Shown here one piece after another: positions 24,151-35,482 of a DNA stretch of 64,000 nucleotides (its first letter is position 1; each line of letters opens with the position of its first letter). The position numbers and the translations under genes were made by a program. This DNA is from Kalaharituber pfeilii. Its lineage: Eukaryota; Ascomycota; Pezizomycetes; Pezizales; Pezizaceae. Below the pieces are notes generated by a model. The model did no database searches, was not told the DNA's origin, and saw only the letters and a program-made list of their open reading frames with translations. The stretch is taken from NCBI GenBank assembly GCA_015179045.1, contig WHUZ01000094.1, positions 124,001-188,000 on the forward strand, read 5' to 3'.

Positions 24151-25810
24151 ATGGCCGAAGAGAAGCCCACTGCTGCTACTACTAATGAGATTGGTATGTA
24201 AGAAAGAAGCGATGTGGTGCTTGTGAGGGGGCGGGAAGGACTAGGACTCGTACCCCGCTGCGGGCATTTCGAGCCTTACTCTGTATTCTCGACCCTCGCG
24301 GCTTTACTCGAAGGGGCGGGGTGCGAGTAGAGCTCGTTATGATTTAGTACAATGGCATATAACCATTATAGTCGTCCTTGTATTCTTTTCTATTCCCCAG
24401 TGTCCCAGCCTGCCTGCAATAAGGATTAAATTTGGGAAGGAAAAATTTTCGTGACACTTGATGCTCAGAATATACTCAATGTCCACAACTAACATTATGA
24501 GGAAAATTTAGACTACTCTCTGACAAACCCGATACCATTGCCAAATACAGGGATGCAGCAACAATCTCCCAAAAGGTCCTTGCTGAGATTGAGAAGGCGG
24601 CTGTCGATGGCGCATCTATAGTAAATCTCTGCAACCAGGGAGACAAATTGCTCGAGGAGGAATGCCAGAAGGTGTACAACAACAAGGCGAAGAAAGTCAC
24701 CAAGGGTGAGTGATTCACAATGGAAGCATTCAATATCTTCCTCTACCTCCCACTAACATTCGTGTCTTGACAGGAATTGCCTTCCCTACTACAATTTCCC
24801 CTGCCGATATTGTTACTCCTTACAGCCCCCTCGCCAGTGATGCAGAGGAGGCAGCAAAAACACTGAAAGCCGGCCAGCTCGCTAAAATCCAATTGGGTGT
24901 ACACATAGACGGATTTCCCGCCATTGTAGGCTCTACGATAATTGTTCCAGGTGCTTCTGGAGAGGCCCCAGCACCAACCGATGCCCAAGCAAACGTCTTA
25001 TTAGCGACCCACTACTGCACTGAGCTGTTCCTCCGTTTACTGCTTCCTCCATCTGTAAACACCGCCGGCGCAGCAGCAGCAGAGGGCGAGAAGAAGGAGG
25101 AAAGGAAGCCATACAGCGCCATCCAGATCAATAGCTTCCTCAAGAAAGTTTGCGAGACATACAGCGTCAACCTTGTGGAGTCGACAACCACATACCAATT
25201 CGAGCGCAACGAGATTGAGGCGAAGAAGCGCATTGTTCTCAACGCAGCTGAGGGAGTCAAGAGCGAGGGCACAGCTGACGTTCAGGAAGCTTGGGGCGTT
25301 GAGATTGCAGTTTCTGCTGGATCCGGAAAGACTAAGACGTTGGATCTCAGGCCCACGTTATTGAGGAAAACGGGCACAACGTTCATGTTGAAGCGGACCA
25401 CGTCCAAACAGACTCTTACGGAAGTGAAGGAGAAGTTTGGAGCGTTCCCGTTCAGCCTAAGGCAGTTGAGCGATGAGAGAACTGCGAAGATGGGAGTTTT
25501 GGAATGTGTAAGAGGAAACTTGTTGAGGCAGTATGATGTGTTGGGTGAGAAAGATGGATCGGAGGTCGCTAGAGTGTTTTCTACCATTCGTATGTTCCAA
25601 CTACCTCTCACCAGAGTACATGCAGAGAAAGTGCTAATTTTGCCTGCGCCAGTAATCACAAAGAACGGTGTCCAGAAGATCACTGGCCCAACCAAGAGCC
25701 TACTGGAGACCGCGGGTACAGTGTCTGACAGGAAGATCACGGACGAGGAGATCATCAAGATCCTGGAAATCCCATTGAACAAGAACAAGCCGAAGGCTAA
25801 GAAGAAGTAA
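24151..25810 (+). CDS. cdb4: Cdb4/PA2G4 (EBP1)-like protein, M24 pseudo-peptidase fold
   Basis: About 425 residues, close to the family's usual 390-400. Exon 1 starts at 24,151, exon 2 ends at 24,705 (GTGAGT), and exon 3 is 24,774-25,810 after CTAAC..ACAG. Recognisable blocks include PDTIAKYRDAATISQKVL, GDKLLEEE, GIAFPTTISP, KIQLGVHIDGF and SFLKKVCETY, with a Lys-rich C-terminus. The family has the methionine-aminopeptidase fold without activity and binds ribosomes, rRNA and nucleic acids. S. pombe Cdb4 binds curved DNA. The exon 1/2 junction is awkward. The strong sites GTATGT (24,194) and TTTAG (24,511) give the family-like DYSLTNP but leave the frame off by one base just before DTIAKY. In-frame alternatives are donor 24,198 with the same acceptor, or donor 24,194 with acceptor 24,501. 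A missing C in the run at 24,528-24,530 would explain it equally well. Confidence 0.88.
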
Positions 25811-26585
25811 TTCACTATCGGTGGATGCTGATATACTGCGTTGAAGTAGGGCTTGAATCAGGCCCGGGAATTTGTTGACAGAGAAAAAAAAGAAAAAAAA
25901 AAGTGCTTTTGACGAAGTGATGTATTGTGGCAGTGGCTGTTTTAAAGCGGGGGTTTGGGAAAGGTTCATGAAAAATCAATGGGAATGGGGACAGTATGCT
26001 ACATCCATATCGAAAATGTATCTGAATACAATATTATGGTGAGGAAATTGTCGCATTATCGCGACTCGATAAAACGGAACGAAATCTAGCTATAGCTACT
26101 TAGTTCTGTTACGCATGTGATACAACATTGAGGAGTATGGTTAGATTTAATATCATAGTATGACGTCTTCGCTTGCCAAGTCGAGCGTTTTCGTCCAGAT
26201 AAGGTAGTTTGGAAAGTGAGGTGGTCTTGGCATTGTTCGAGGGTACTAGGTTTCATGTTGTCTTAATGCTATTCCCTCTCTAGTCAGCAATACCCTCTTT
26301 TCAATTACCCTGATGTGCGATGTAAACGCAGCTCTCCAATTGACATTTCCAATCCAAACGCCCATTGGTTCGTCGAAGTGAGGTAATGAAAGTATCCTAG
26401 GCGAAAATGGGAGAGCAGGAGAGGTCTTATCCCGAACCTGGCTACACTGCCAACTAACCATTACCACCCTATTACACCCCTAAACCATGCCGTTCCGTAG
26501 CAGGCTTAAAAAAATATATAAATATATATATTAATTTAAAAAAAATTTAGAAGAATAGAAGAAATTGCAGTCACGTTTTAACTTC
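25811..26585. other. intergenic, 3' UTR of the Cdb4-like gene
   Basis: A-rich just after the stop, then ordinary sequence with an AT-rich block at about 26,507-26,550. No gene is supported. Confidence 0.4.
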
Positions 26586-26818
26586 TCAAACATCTGTTTT
26601 TAAGGATCCAGAAACAGCTTCCTCGACTATCTTGTGAAGTCCAACTGACTTGTCGAGACTATGCTTCGTCATGACGTGTTCTCCGTATCTGGTCTTGACC
26701 TCTCGAAATATTGCTTCCTAGAAGCTCAAAGCAGATAGTGTTAGCGAGCAAACACCAAGCACTCACCGAAGCCACTCGCCAAATATTGCTATAAAGCAGC
26801 ACACTAAGCAACCTGGAG
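26586..26818 (-). CDS. possible 3'-terminal exons of an unrecognised gene
   Basis: On the minus strand an open piece (about 26,818-26,767, reading SRLLSVLLYSNIWRVAS) ends at a strong GTGAGT donor at 26,766. A 49-base intron with a GCTAAC branch and CTTCTAG acceptor follows. A second piece, 26,717-26,586, reads EAIFREVKTRYGEHVMTKHS and on to a stop, 43 codons. The splice signals are good and the join is in frame, so this may be the real end of a gene. Upstream, a stop lies about 13 bases beyond the first piece, and no convincing further exon could be placed. It could equally be a remnant. No family is recognised. Confidence 0.3.
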
Positions 26819-27693
26819 CTATCCAAACAGTATCAAATTTCATTTGTACAGAAACTGTGAGTGAGTGAGTGGAAAAAATGTGTTTCACGAAATCATTCTA
26901 AAGTCACACACTGGATACCTCCATTGCATTATGTGGTATGAAACAAGGGGATAAGCACCTCCCAAGCTATGAGACTTAACAAGGGTAAGCGACAGAGTCT
27001 TTATATTTTTTTTACCTTTAATTTCCTGAGTATCTTATTTTAAGCTCCTCCCCTGAAACTGCCGTCCCTGTATTTTTCATCCTCCTTTCATGTGTCGTGT
27101 CTCGACCACTGCCAAATGCGAAAGATTTTAAGGCCATGGATACGTCAAGCAGGGAAAGTTTATAGGAACTTGTACAGTCCCCAGCGGGTACCCCAACGAT
27201 CCATCTGATTCATATTTCCTGTCGATCGAACCCCTTGGTCCATGTAACGTTTTCAGAAGTTTCATTAGTTCTTGCCAGTCAGGTAATTAGGTTTCCATAT
27301 TAGGAAACTTGGAGAGCGTCGTTTTATTAGTAACCTAATTTAGGCATGCCAAGGGCTATCACTGAAGTTCCACATACAAAAATCAATTGGCTCCGGTCAA
27401 AAGTTGGCCCAGATAGGTAAGTAGCCACGCATTCCCAGTGGAAAACTTCTCCACCTTCGCGCTGTGGAAATCTCCAGGTATCCTCAGGCCCTTACCCTGA
27501 AGCCTAATTAAGCCTACCTCAGACCTAAGCCACAAATCCTCGCGCGCGGGTCTCCGTGGAGAATTACGATATGATTAATCTTCCTTCGTCAAAATAGCTA
27601 CGGCAACACACTTCTAGGATAATATCAATAGACTAATAAACATCCTTTTATTTGTACCATCTCACAGCCACCACCAATAATTATCCGAGAAGG

Positions 27694-27734
<41 letters not shown>

Positions 27735-28925
27735 AAGGCATCATCACACTGTCCTCGTATTGCATATCATGATCCCTCTTTACTAACACTGAAAGAGCAT
27801 CATTACTCAGCCGAATATAATAGTACCAACATCATTTCAAATTTCATCGCACACTTATCAATGGCCTTCTCCAAGTTTGGGCTCTTGAGCCCCATCATGC
27901 CCTTGTTTTGGTACAGCGCAAGAATAATACTCCACCTTCAAATGATAGATTCCGAAGATCATCTTGTTCAAGCTCATTTTGACATCCTTTATGTCGGTGG
28001 TCCACCAACTTCGACTTTATCACTACAATATCTGTCTTTTTACTGCTATGACATCCTAATATTCCGCTAACATTATAAAACTGAAAAGAGGCTCGAGAAT
28101 AAGTTTCATCTCATACTCTCTTTTACTCACTCTTACGAAATTGCCGGCAAAAACAAAACCCTCCCAAAAAAATAAAAAAAATAAAAACAAAAATAATTTT
28201 AGCAACAAACGAACAAACAGAAAAAAAAAAAAAAAAAAAAGACTTCAAAGCAAGAACACACACATACACACAAAAAAAAAAAAAAAAAAAAAAAAAAAAA
28301 CGCAAAAAACCCAGTGAACAATCCTACTGTGTCCCTACCATTACACAAATTCATACATTACTTTCCCGTCCTCCCTCTCGTCACCTTCCCCAGCCGCACT
28401 CCTCCCCACTACCATTGTCTTTGCCTTCCTGCTCAGTTCCCCCGCTCCTCATCGTTCTCCTCCCCTCCTCCCCCCTAAATTCCCCTCGCCATCCTCCTTC
28501 CCACCATCACCCGTACCCTTCCTCGGCGCCCTCTCACCCCCCGACTACTACTCTCCACAGCCGCCGCTGTCGACGCATCAATCTTTGAATTTGTTGTCCA
28601 ATGAAACGAGCCGAGTTGAGCCGTCCTCGTGCTTCTGCGACTCCCAGAAAGTGCTTCCTCCAGCGTCTCGGGGGCTCATACCCATCCTCCTCCATGCTAC
28701 TACTGTTGACGTTATTGTTATCAACAGTGCCACCACCATCATCCTGATCCCGCTTCTCCGTTTCTGCCTCTCCCTCTCCTTCTCCTCGTCCCCGTCCTCG
28801 TCTACCACGCTCTTCTCCTTACCCGTCTCAAGACCCACCTCCAGCTCCTCTAAATCGCTCAGCTCACTCAACTCACTCGTATCCTCACCTCCCCCCGCTG
28901 TGCAGCGCCTACATCCGCCATCTCC
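26819..28925. other. gene-free stretch rich in A runs
   Basis: No supportable gene. There is a 39-base A run at 27,694-27,732, and further A runs near 28,221-28,240 and 28,273-28,300. The last 500 bases before 28,926 are C/T-rich on the + strand and should hold the 3' UTR of the minus-strand PDS5 gene. Confidence 0.45.
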
Positions 28926-31900
28926 TCATCCCATCCTCGTCCTTACCACCTCTCCGTCCCCTCTTGCCCTAGTCGCCCGCCCAGATTGCCTTTGGGAAGT
29001 GGGTTCCGGAGCCGGCGCTGACGTAGCCTTGCTGCTACGGCCTTTCTGTTTCGATGATGCTTGGGTTGGGGTAGTCGCCTTCTTCTCCTTCTCTCTAGAT
29101 TTGACATCAGAGGTGCGGCGAGCTGCTTTGGTGGGGGCAGCGGCGGCGGCTTTCCGGCCTTTGGTTTTGCGCTGGGATTCTTCTTCGTCTTTGTCTATAT
29201 CCATTTTCTCGCCTTTTTCATCCCCTTTCTCCTCCTTCTCCCCTTCTTCCTCTTCACTTCCCTCTTCCTCCTCAGTACCACTCTCCTCTTCAACATCTTC
29301 ATCATCAGATACCTCCCCTTCCAACTCGTCCCCTGTCCCCTCCTCGTCCTCATCCTCATCCTCCTTGTAAGTCACCTTCGCCACCGCCCTCCCGCTTCTT
29401 CTCCTCTCCCTCCTATCCTCCACCGCCTTTGCGCCCTCTCCAACCTCGACCTCAACACCACCATCACCATCACCATCCTCATCACTCTCACCACCACCAC
29501 CACCACCACCACCACCACTACCACCACCACCACCACCACCACCACCACCACCACCACCACTACCACCTCCACCACCACCCCTCTTCTTTTTCTTCGCTGG
29601 TGATTTTGGCGTCCCAACACCACCACTTAACCTTTTCCGCGGTGTAGTCGATGGATAACTCTGCCTTCGCTTCTTCGCCCGACTCTTACTCTTGCGCTCT
29701 TCGGCGTTGTCCGAGCCATGGCCTTCCTCCTTGTCGGATGCATCCGCGGCGACACGAGACTGTCGACGCTTCTTTGTTGACGGAGTAACCCCGGCGTCGG
29801 ATTTGCGTTTCTTGGAGTTGGAGGTTTTGGCTGTAGAGGGGGACGCACCAGTGATGGTGGTGGTAGAGGCGGCGGCGGCAGTGCCGTTGGTGGGTTTATG
29901 AGGGTGAGGGGCGTGCTTGCGTTCCTTGAGGATGTGGTCGAGACGGGAGGAGATGTCGGGACGGGAGAGGTCGGGGAGGTATTGGCGGGATTTGATTTCC
30001 TGTATCATAGCAAAAAAAGAAAAAAAAAAAAAAAAAGAATACGTTAGCATCCTAAACAGTTTCTCCAAAGGGGGGGGGGGGGGGGGGGGAATGTGCGTAC
30101 CTTGACTTTCCTGTCGTCTCGAATATCCTTGAACAGGCTCTGTGGCAACTTGATCTTCCCCGGCCACGAATCCAGCGTCCACGATCTCGTCTGCTCAAAC
30201 TTCTTGATCACCGCCTCCGCGAGCTCGCTCATATAGTACAGATTCTCGCTCTTGCTCGGGTCGATCGCGTCCTCGACGCGCTTCAGGGACTGCGTGACGT
30301 AGTACACCAGCGAGATGTTCTCCTGCGTCACTACAGTGCGCATGTAGAAGACGATGCACCGCGCCAGGTCCAGCAGGTCGTTCAGGCTCGTGCTAAAGTC
30401 CGGGTGGTAGGCCAGCAGCGAGAGCAGCCGCGCAAATACCACCTCCAGCGTGTGCGGGTCCCCGCCGGGCTTGCTCTTGTTCGCGGCAGCCATCGTCTTC
30501 GCCCGCGCCCGCAGCCACGTCGCGGTCTCCTCCCGGACGCCCTCGACCACCTCCCAGGTGACCAGGAACACCATTGCATAGTACCTGCTCGGCAGCCTGC
30601 CCGCCGCGAGCCCTTTCTTGAGCTTCTCCAGGAACCCCCGTCGCACTAGCTCGCGCTGGTCGAGCACTGTCAGCGCCAGCTCGTTGAATATCCTCGGCAC
30701 GATCTGGTCCTCGAACTCCTTGTATCGCGCCAGCTTCAGCATATACTGCGCGGCCGCGAGCCTCAGCTGCGCCTTGTGCGCCTTGGGCGTATCCTTCTGC
30801 TCCGTCCTCATCTCGCCCTTCTCCACTATCAACTTTGTGAGTAACTTCATCACGGCGGCGTCCCGGCCTCTATTATTGCTCGCCACGTGGGACCGCACCC
30901 AGTTCACTAACACCTTCAACGCCATCAACTTTGCCTTGCCCTCATCCGACAGCGCCTCCTCGCTCTGCCACTCAGGGTCCGCCCCGCTCTCCGCGGGGGC
31001 CCTAACCACCAACAGACACTCCTGCACACACATCACCATAACTCTCCCCTCAATCTCCTCGAGCGCCTCCAGCGGCCCACACAACACCAACTCCGCCAGC
31101 GCCCCGAGCCGCACCACAAACCCTTCCTCGCCCCACTTCCACTCCCGCACACACTTCTCGATCAAGTCCTGCGCGTACATCTCCCTGTACTCGCTCGCCG
31201 CCGTCATGAGCACCCTCACCGCGTACTTGGCCGCCGCCGTTGACGAATACTTGCTCGTCGCGAACGCAAACAGCGCTTTATGGAACTTGCGCTCCTGCGG
31301 CACATCCTTGGGGTACCTTTGCGCAAACGTCGCCAGCGCCTGCAGCGTGTCGACCATATTCGGATCCACGAAATGTATAGCCCGCGAACTCACCGCCGCC
31401 GCCTCGCTCTTGGACCCTGGGATCGGCGGCGCCGTTTGCTGCACCATGGCCGTCAGGGACGCAATGTGTGCCTTGAACACCGCCGGCAGCGACGACGACA
31501 TTTCCTTGAGTATCAGATTCGCCGTCTGGCTCAGCTCGCCAACGTTTGCGCCCCAACGTTCCTCATCCTGTGCCTGTCCCTCCTGCACCCCTTGCCCTGC
31601 AGCCGCAGCATTCTTCGCAATCTCCACAATCGCCGGCACATGCGACTTGTTGAATAGCAGCAGCGCGCACCTATACAGCAGCGGCACCACCGTGTCGAGG
31701 ATCCCCGGTCCTACCCCCGCCCCCGGCGCCGTCTCAATCTTCTTCACCACCTCTCTGAACCCTTTGACCACCCCGGCCCAACTCTCGTCCACGCTCATCA
31801 TGGCCCTCACGGAACTCCATACCCTCTTGTCACCCATCCGCACCCATTTCCAGAGGTGCTCCCTTGCGCGGTCCGGGTCCGGAAAGTGCTGGCTTAGCCA

Positions 31901-34466
31901 ATCGATCATCTTTGTCAAGCGGGCCTTGATCTCCTCCTGATTCCCCCCGCTCGATGTCGCTCCCGAATCCGCGGCTGCCCCACCCGGGACGGACGTGCGC
32001 AAGGTGTTTGTAGCGCCAGATGGATTGAACTCCATCGCCGCGTTCACAAACGGGTTCATGACGGCCGCATACGACAGCTGCCTCGACGCCAGCGCCAAAA
32101 ACGCCTTCAGCGAACGCTGTGACAGGTGGTGCGCGAGATGCAGTATCCTCAGCGCCCTCTCAAAGTCGTATTCCATTGCAGTGGCCGCCGCTGCGGCTGC
32201 TGTGACTGGTGGCTCCGCGTTTTCGTCCGCCCCGCCTTCATCTGCCTCAGCCACTTCATCCCCGCCTTCGTCCTCCTTCTGACTGCTGGCTTTGCCCCTG
32301 GTGCTTTTCCTCCCGCCCTTACCATCACCATTCTCCTTTCCCTTGACCACCGCTGCCTTCTTCACCCCTCTTGCCCCTTCTTGTAGCAACAGCAGACTCC
32401 CTTTCGGCCATCCCAACGGCACCAACACCTCCCACATTACCTGGTCTACCAACACGTTCACGTCCCGATCATTCACATAAGTCGTTTCCAAGATCCTACT
32501 CGGGATCCATCCTAACAATTTTACAACACCCTCGTCCCCCTCTTGATGTCCTCGTACGCCTTGTCCCACATGCGCGCCAGCACCCTCATGCCCTCCTGGC
32601 GCACGCCATGCTTCTTGTCCTTTGCACGCAGGGCCAAGTTCGATAGTAGCTTCTCACCCCCGTTTTCCTTGTTCAGTTTCGTGATTATAGAGTCGTAGTC
32701 TAGTTCCTCGCCGATAGCCCTGCACGTTGCTAGCCGTACTCTTTCATCCGTATCGTTTAATCGCTCTGCTATGTGCGGCACAAGTGTGTTCACCACCGCG
32801 CCAACGGTCTTCGGCACCATCTGTAGCACCCTCATCGCAGTTTCGACCCACTTTGATCTAACAACATGACTCCGATCGTTCATGCGCCCGATCCACGCCC
32901 TCCATGTACCCGGATACGCCTGGGCAAAACTCCCCGGCCCGTACGCCGTCCCACTGCTACTTCCCCCTACACCACCAAGACCGCCAACCCCTACACCCCC
33001 TGACAGCCCTCCCAGTCCCAGCCCGCCCACGCCCGCCGCCGTTGCCGGCGCCGTGGCAATCAACTCCCCGATCGTCTCTGTAGCCAACACCCGCAACTGC
33101 ACATTCTCCGCTACTAACTCCTGCTCCAGCTGTGGGACCACATTCTGCAGCACTGCAGGCGTCGCCTTCCACAGCTCCTTGACCAATAAATGCGCCTTTG
33201 TAAGCTCCTTCATATCCTCCTCCGTTGGCTCGTGACTTGCGCCCGCCTCTGGCTCCGGAGACCCATCCGGGGACAGCGAGGACCGTCTATGATGCGGTTT
33301 CGACACCGACGGGGTTGCGTCCAGGATTACCTCCGAAAAGTACTGACACACATGCCGCGACATCTTGTCCATGCACTGGATATCGGTACATATATCTCTC
33401 GCCATATTGTACGCCGGTGGTGGAATGACGGGGAGGATGTGCTGCTTGATCGACGTCTGGCCCCCTGCTGCCTCTGCCTTCTTTCCTCCCGCACTACTGA
33501 ACGCCGCGCTGGTATACCCGCCTCCTCCCAGCCCGAACCCTGCGCCTCCCGCTGCCACGCCGGTGCCATGGCGCTTCCCGCCCGTTGTGGGGGGTAGCGT
33601 TGCAGGTGTTGCCAAGCCAATGTTTGGGCTTGCGCGCAGGAATTGTGCGACAATGATATCGACCACCTCACTGGGCAGCGACCCGCACTCCGCCACGACC
33701 TGGCACATGATGTCCGTCATTGAGTATTCGATTTTCTTTCCAATCGCTGCTGGGGCGGCGGCGGTGGCTTGGGCGGAAGTAGAGGTGAAGGAGGTGCCGC
33801 GGGCACCAATGTCGAAGAAGATGGTGAAGAGTTGGAGAATGAGGGCGTCGGATTCGGGAAGGTCGGCAATCAGAATCATGGATTTGGCGTCGGCAAGGGA
33901 GTCGAGGAGGTCGGTGTATTGGAGGGTGTACGGGGTATTTGGGGAGCCGAGGTGGCGGAGTTGTTTGATGAAGAGTTCGAAGATGGCCTGTTGAGGTTCA
34001 TTATTCTCAATTTTGATGATACAAAACGATAGAGGGGGTAGTCGGAGCAAGCAAGGGATATAGTTGATCAGATGAGGTGGATGGGAGAGGTTGCGGATTT
34101 GGGAGGGGTTGGGGATTGTAAACCACTAGTACTTACCCTCAATTGCTTGGCCGTATACGGCGCATCCGGTGCACACAACCTCAGTACATCCGACAAGCAG
34201 CACGCCACGAACGCCTTGACGCCTTTATCCTTGTGCTCCAGCAGTCCCGGGGAAATCAGATCCCTCGCGACCTTTACCAATGACTTGCGGTCGACTTCCT
34301 CTTGGCTGAGGGATGCGAGCTCCTCAGAGAGGGTCTTGAGACGCTTGATGAGGGTCGAGACAGCTATGGGGTGGCCGGCTTTCCAGGTGAGGGGTTCGGA
34401 GAAGGCGAGAGGGCGTTGAGGGCCCGAGGGGAGGTCGGCGTTCGAGGGGGGGTCCGAGGTGGACAT
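28926..34466 (-). CDS. PDS5: Pds5, sister chromatid cohesion regulator (one apparent frameshift)
   Basis: Exons in transcription order: 34466-34137, 33987-30101 and 29999-28926. Intron 1 (149 bases) is GTAAGT..CAACAG. Intron 2 (101 bases) has GTACGC, GCTAAC and ATACAG. The product would be about 1,760 residues. The N-terminus shows FVACCLSDVLRLCAPDAPYT and AIFELFIKQLRHL, hallmarks of Pds5 HEAT repeats. GWIPSRILETTYVND and later helical repeats follow. Pds5 binds the cohesin kleisin and recruits Wapl or protection factors and Eco1-type acetyltransferase. The C-terminal 350 residues are disordered, basic then acidic, with a poly-Gly insert coded by a (CCA)n microsatellite. The reading frame breaks once near 32,536-32,545, between YEDIKRG and VVKLLGWIPS. 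One extra base in the C5 run on the + strand would restore it. No intron fits, so I suspect an assembly error or a recent mutation. Confidence 0.9.
29489..29579. repeat. (CCA)n microsatellite coding poly-Gly in Pds5
   Basis: About 90 bases of nearly perfect CCA repeat with a few CTA and TCC interruptions. It lies in frame inside the last PDS5 exon, where the minus strand codes for long glycine runs broken by serine. Likely length-variable between strains. Confidence 0.85.
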
Positions 34467-35482
34467 TGTGAAGAGGTGAGCAAAATGTAGGTTGAGGGGA
34501 GGGTAGGATAGGGGGGTAGGCCCCCGAGAATGGAGATTAGGGCGTCTGCGGAGTCAGGTTCGGGGATGTGGTTAGGTTTGAGTTTTGTTGAGGATTATTT
34601 GTCGGTGGTGAAGTGAGTAGGAGAGAGGATGTTGCTCTAGCTGTGCTGTGTGGTAGAATTGTTCAGAGATGGGGGTATCTGAAAGCGGCGAGGGGGTAAT
34701 GCCAATGCGCTGCTGGTGCCGTCGAGTAGATTCTGTTGTTATTGTTTCTGCTGTGGCTGTATTGTGATTGTTCAATGTTGTGCGGCCGCTAGTATATTGT
34801 GAATTGGTGTGCAAGACGCTTAGTTCCTCCACAGTTGCTATTGCTCGCCGCCGTCGTGTTGCTGCAGCCGCATGTATATGCTGCCTATTGCGTGTTTTCT
34901 CCTAGGGCTGCGGAGTCCCGTTGTTGCCGTCGCCCAGCCCGCACCAGGCTCTCCTGCGCTAACAAAGGGGAACAAGGGCGGCGGCGCGCTCTGCGGGCGA
35001 GGGGGGTTGGGGGGTGGATGGTTTGCAATGGGAAGGCTTGTCTCAAGGCCGGAGTCTGCGGAGGCGAGATGGATGGCGGGGAGCGGTGTGCGTGTGGAGG
35101 CGTGGTGGTGGTGGTGGTGGTGGTGGTGGTGGTGGTCGTGGAGGTGGTGGTGGTGGTGGCGATGGTGGTGGAGTTGGCTGGCTGGCCGGCCGACATCGCA
35201 ACGCTGCGGAGAGGGCGAGCGGTTCTTGCGGCCGCTCCGCTTCCCTGCGCTCAGATGGAACGCGTCTTGGAGCGCCAAGGCGCGGATTAGATAAGATGGG
35301 CCGGCGCCGGCGGGATCGGCGGGATGACTCAGCCGCGGCGCGCGGGGCTGCATATCATATGCGCCGCGGATATGCAGTATGCGGCCCGCCTGACGTCGCC
35401 CGCCCGCCGCCCGCCGCCCGCCGCCCGCCCGCCCGCCAGGCCTCCGCGCTGCCCCGCCCCGCCCGCCCCCATAGTCCGTATT
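34467..35482. promoter_or_regulatory. shared divergent promoter of PDS5 and the polymerase X gene
   Basis: About 1 kb separates the start codons of two head-to-head genes. The half near PDS5 is G/T-rich on the + strand. The half near the polymerase gene is very GC-rich, with a GGT microsatellite at 35,103-35,159 and CCGCCC repeats at about 35,400-35,460. Two in-frame ATGs upstream of the chosen polymerase start (35,324 and 35,372) lie in this GC-rich part. No known factor site is claimed. Confidence 0.5.
35103..35159. repeat. (GGT)n microsatellite
   Basis: About 57 bases of GGT repeat with a CGT and a GGA interruption, in the PDS5/polymerase X intergenic region. Confidence 0.85.

Noticed and set aside
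30618..31940. 440-codon open frame on the + strand
   Set aside because: It lies wholly antisense to the conserved PDS5 HEAT-repeat exon. Its S/T/A-rich composition is the shadow of a GC-biased coding strand, and no domain is seen.
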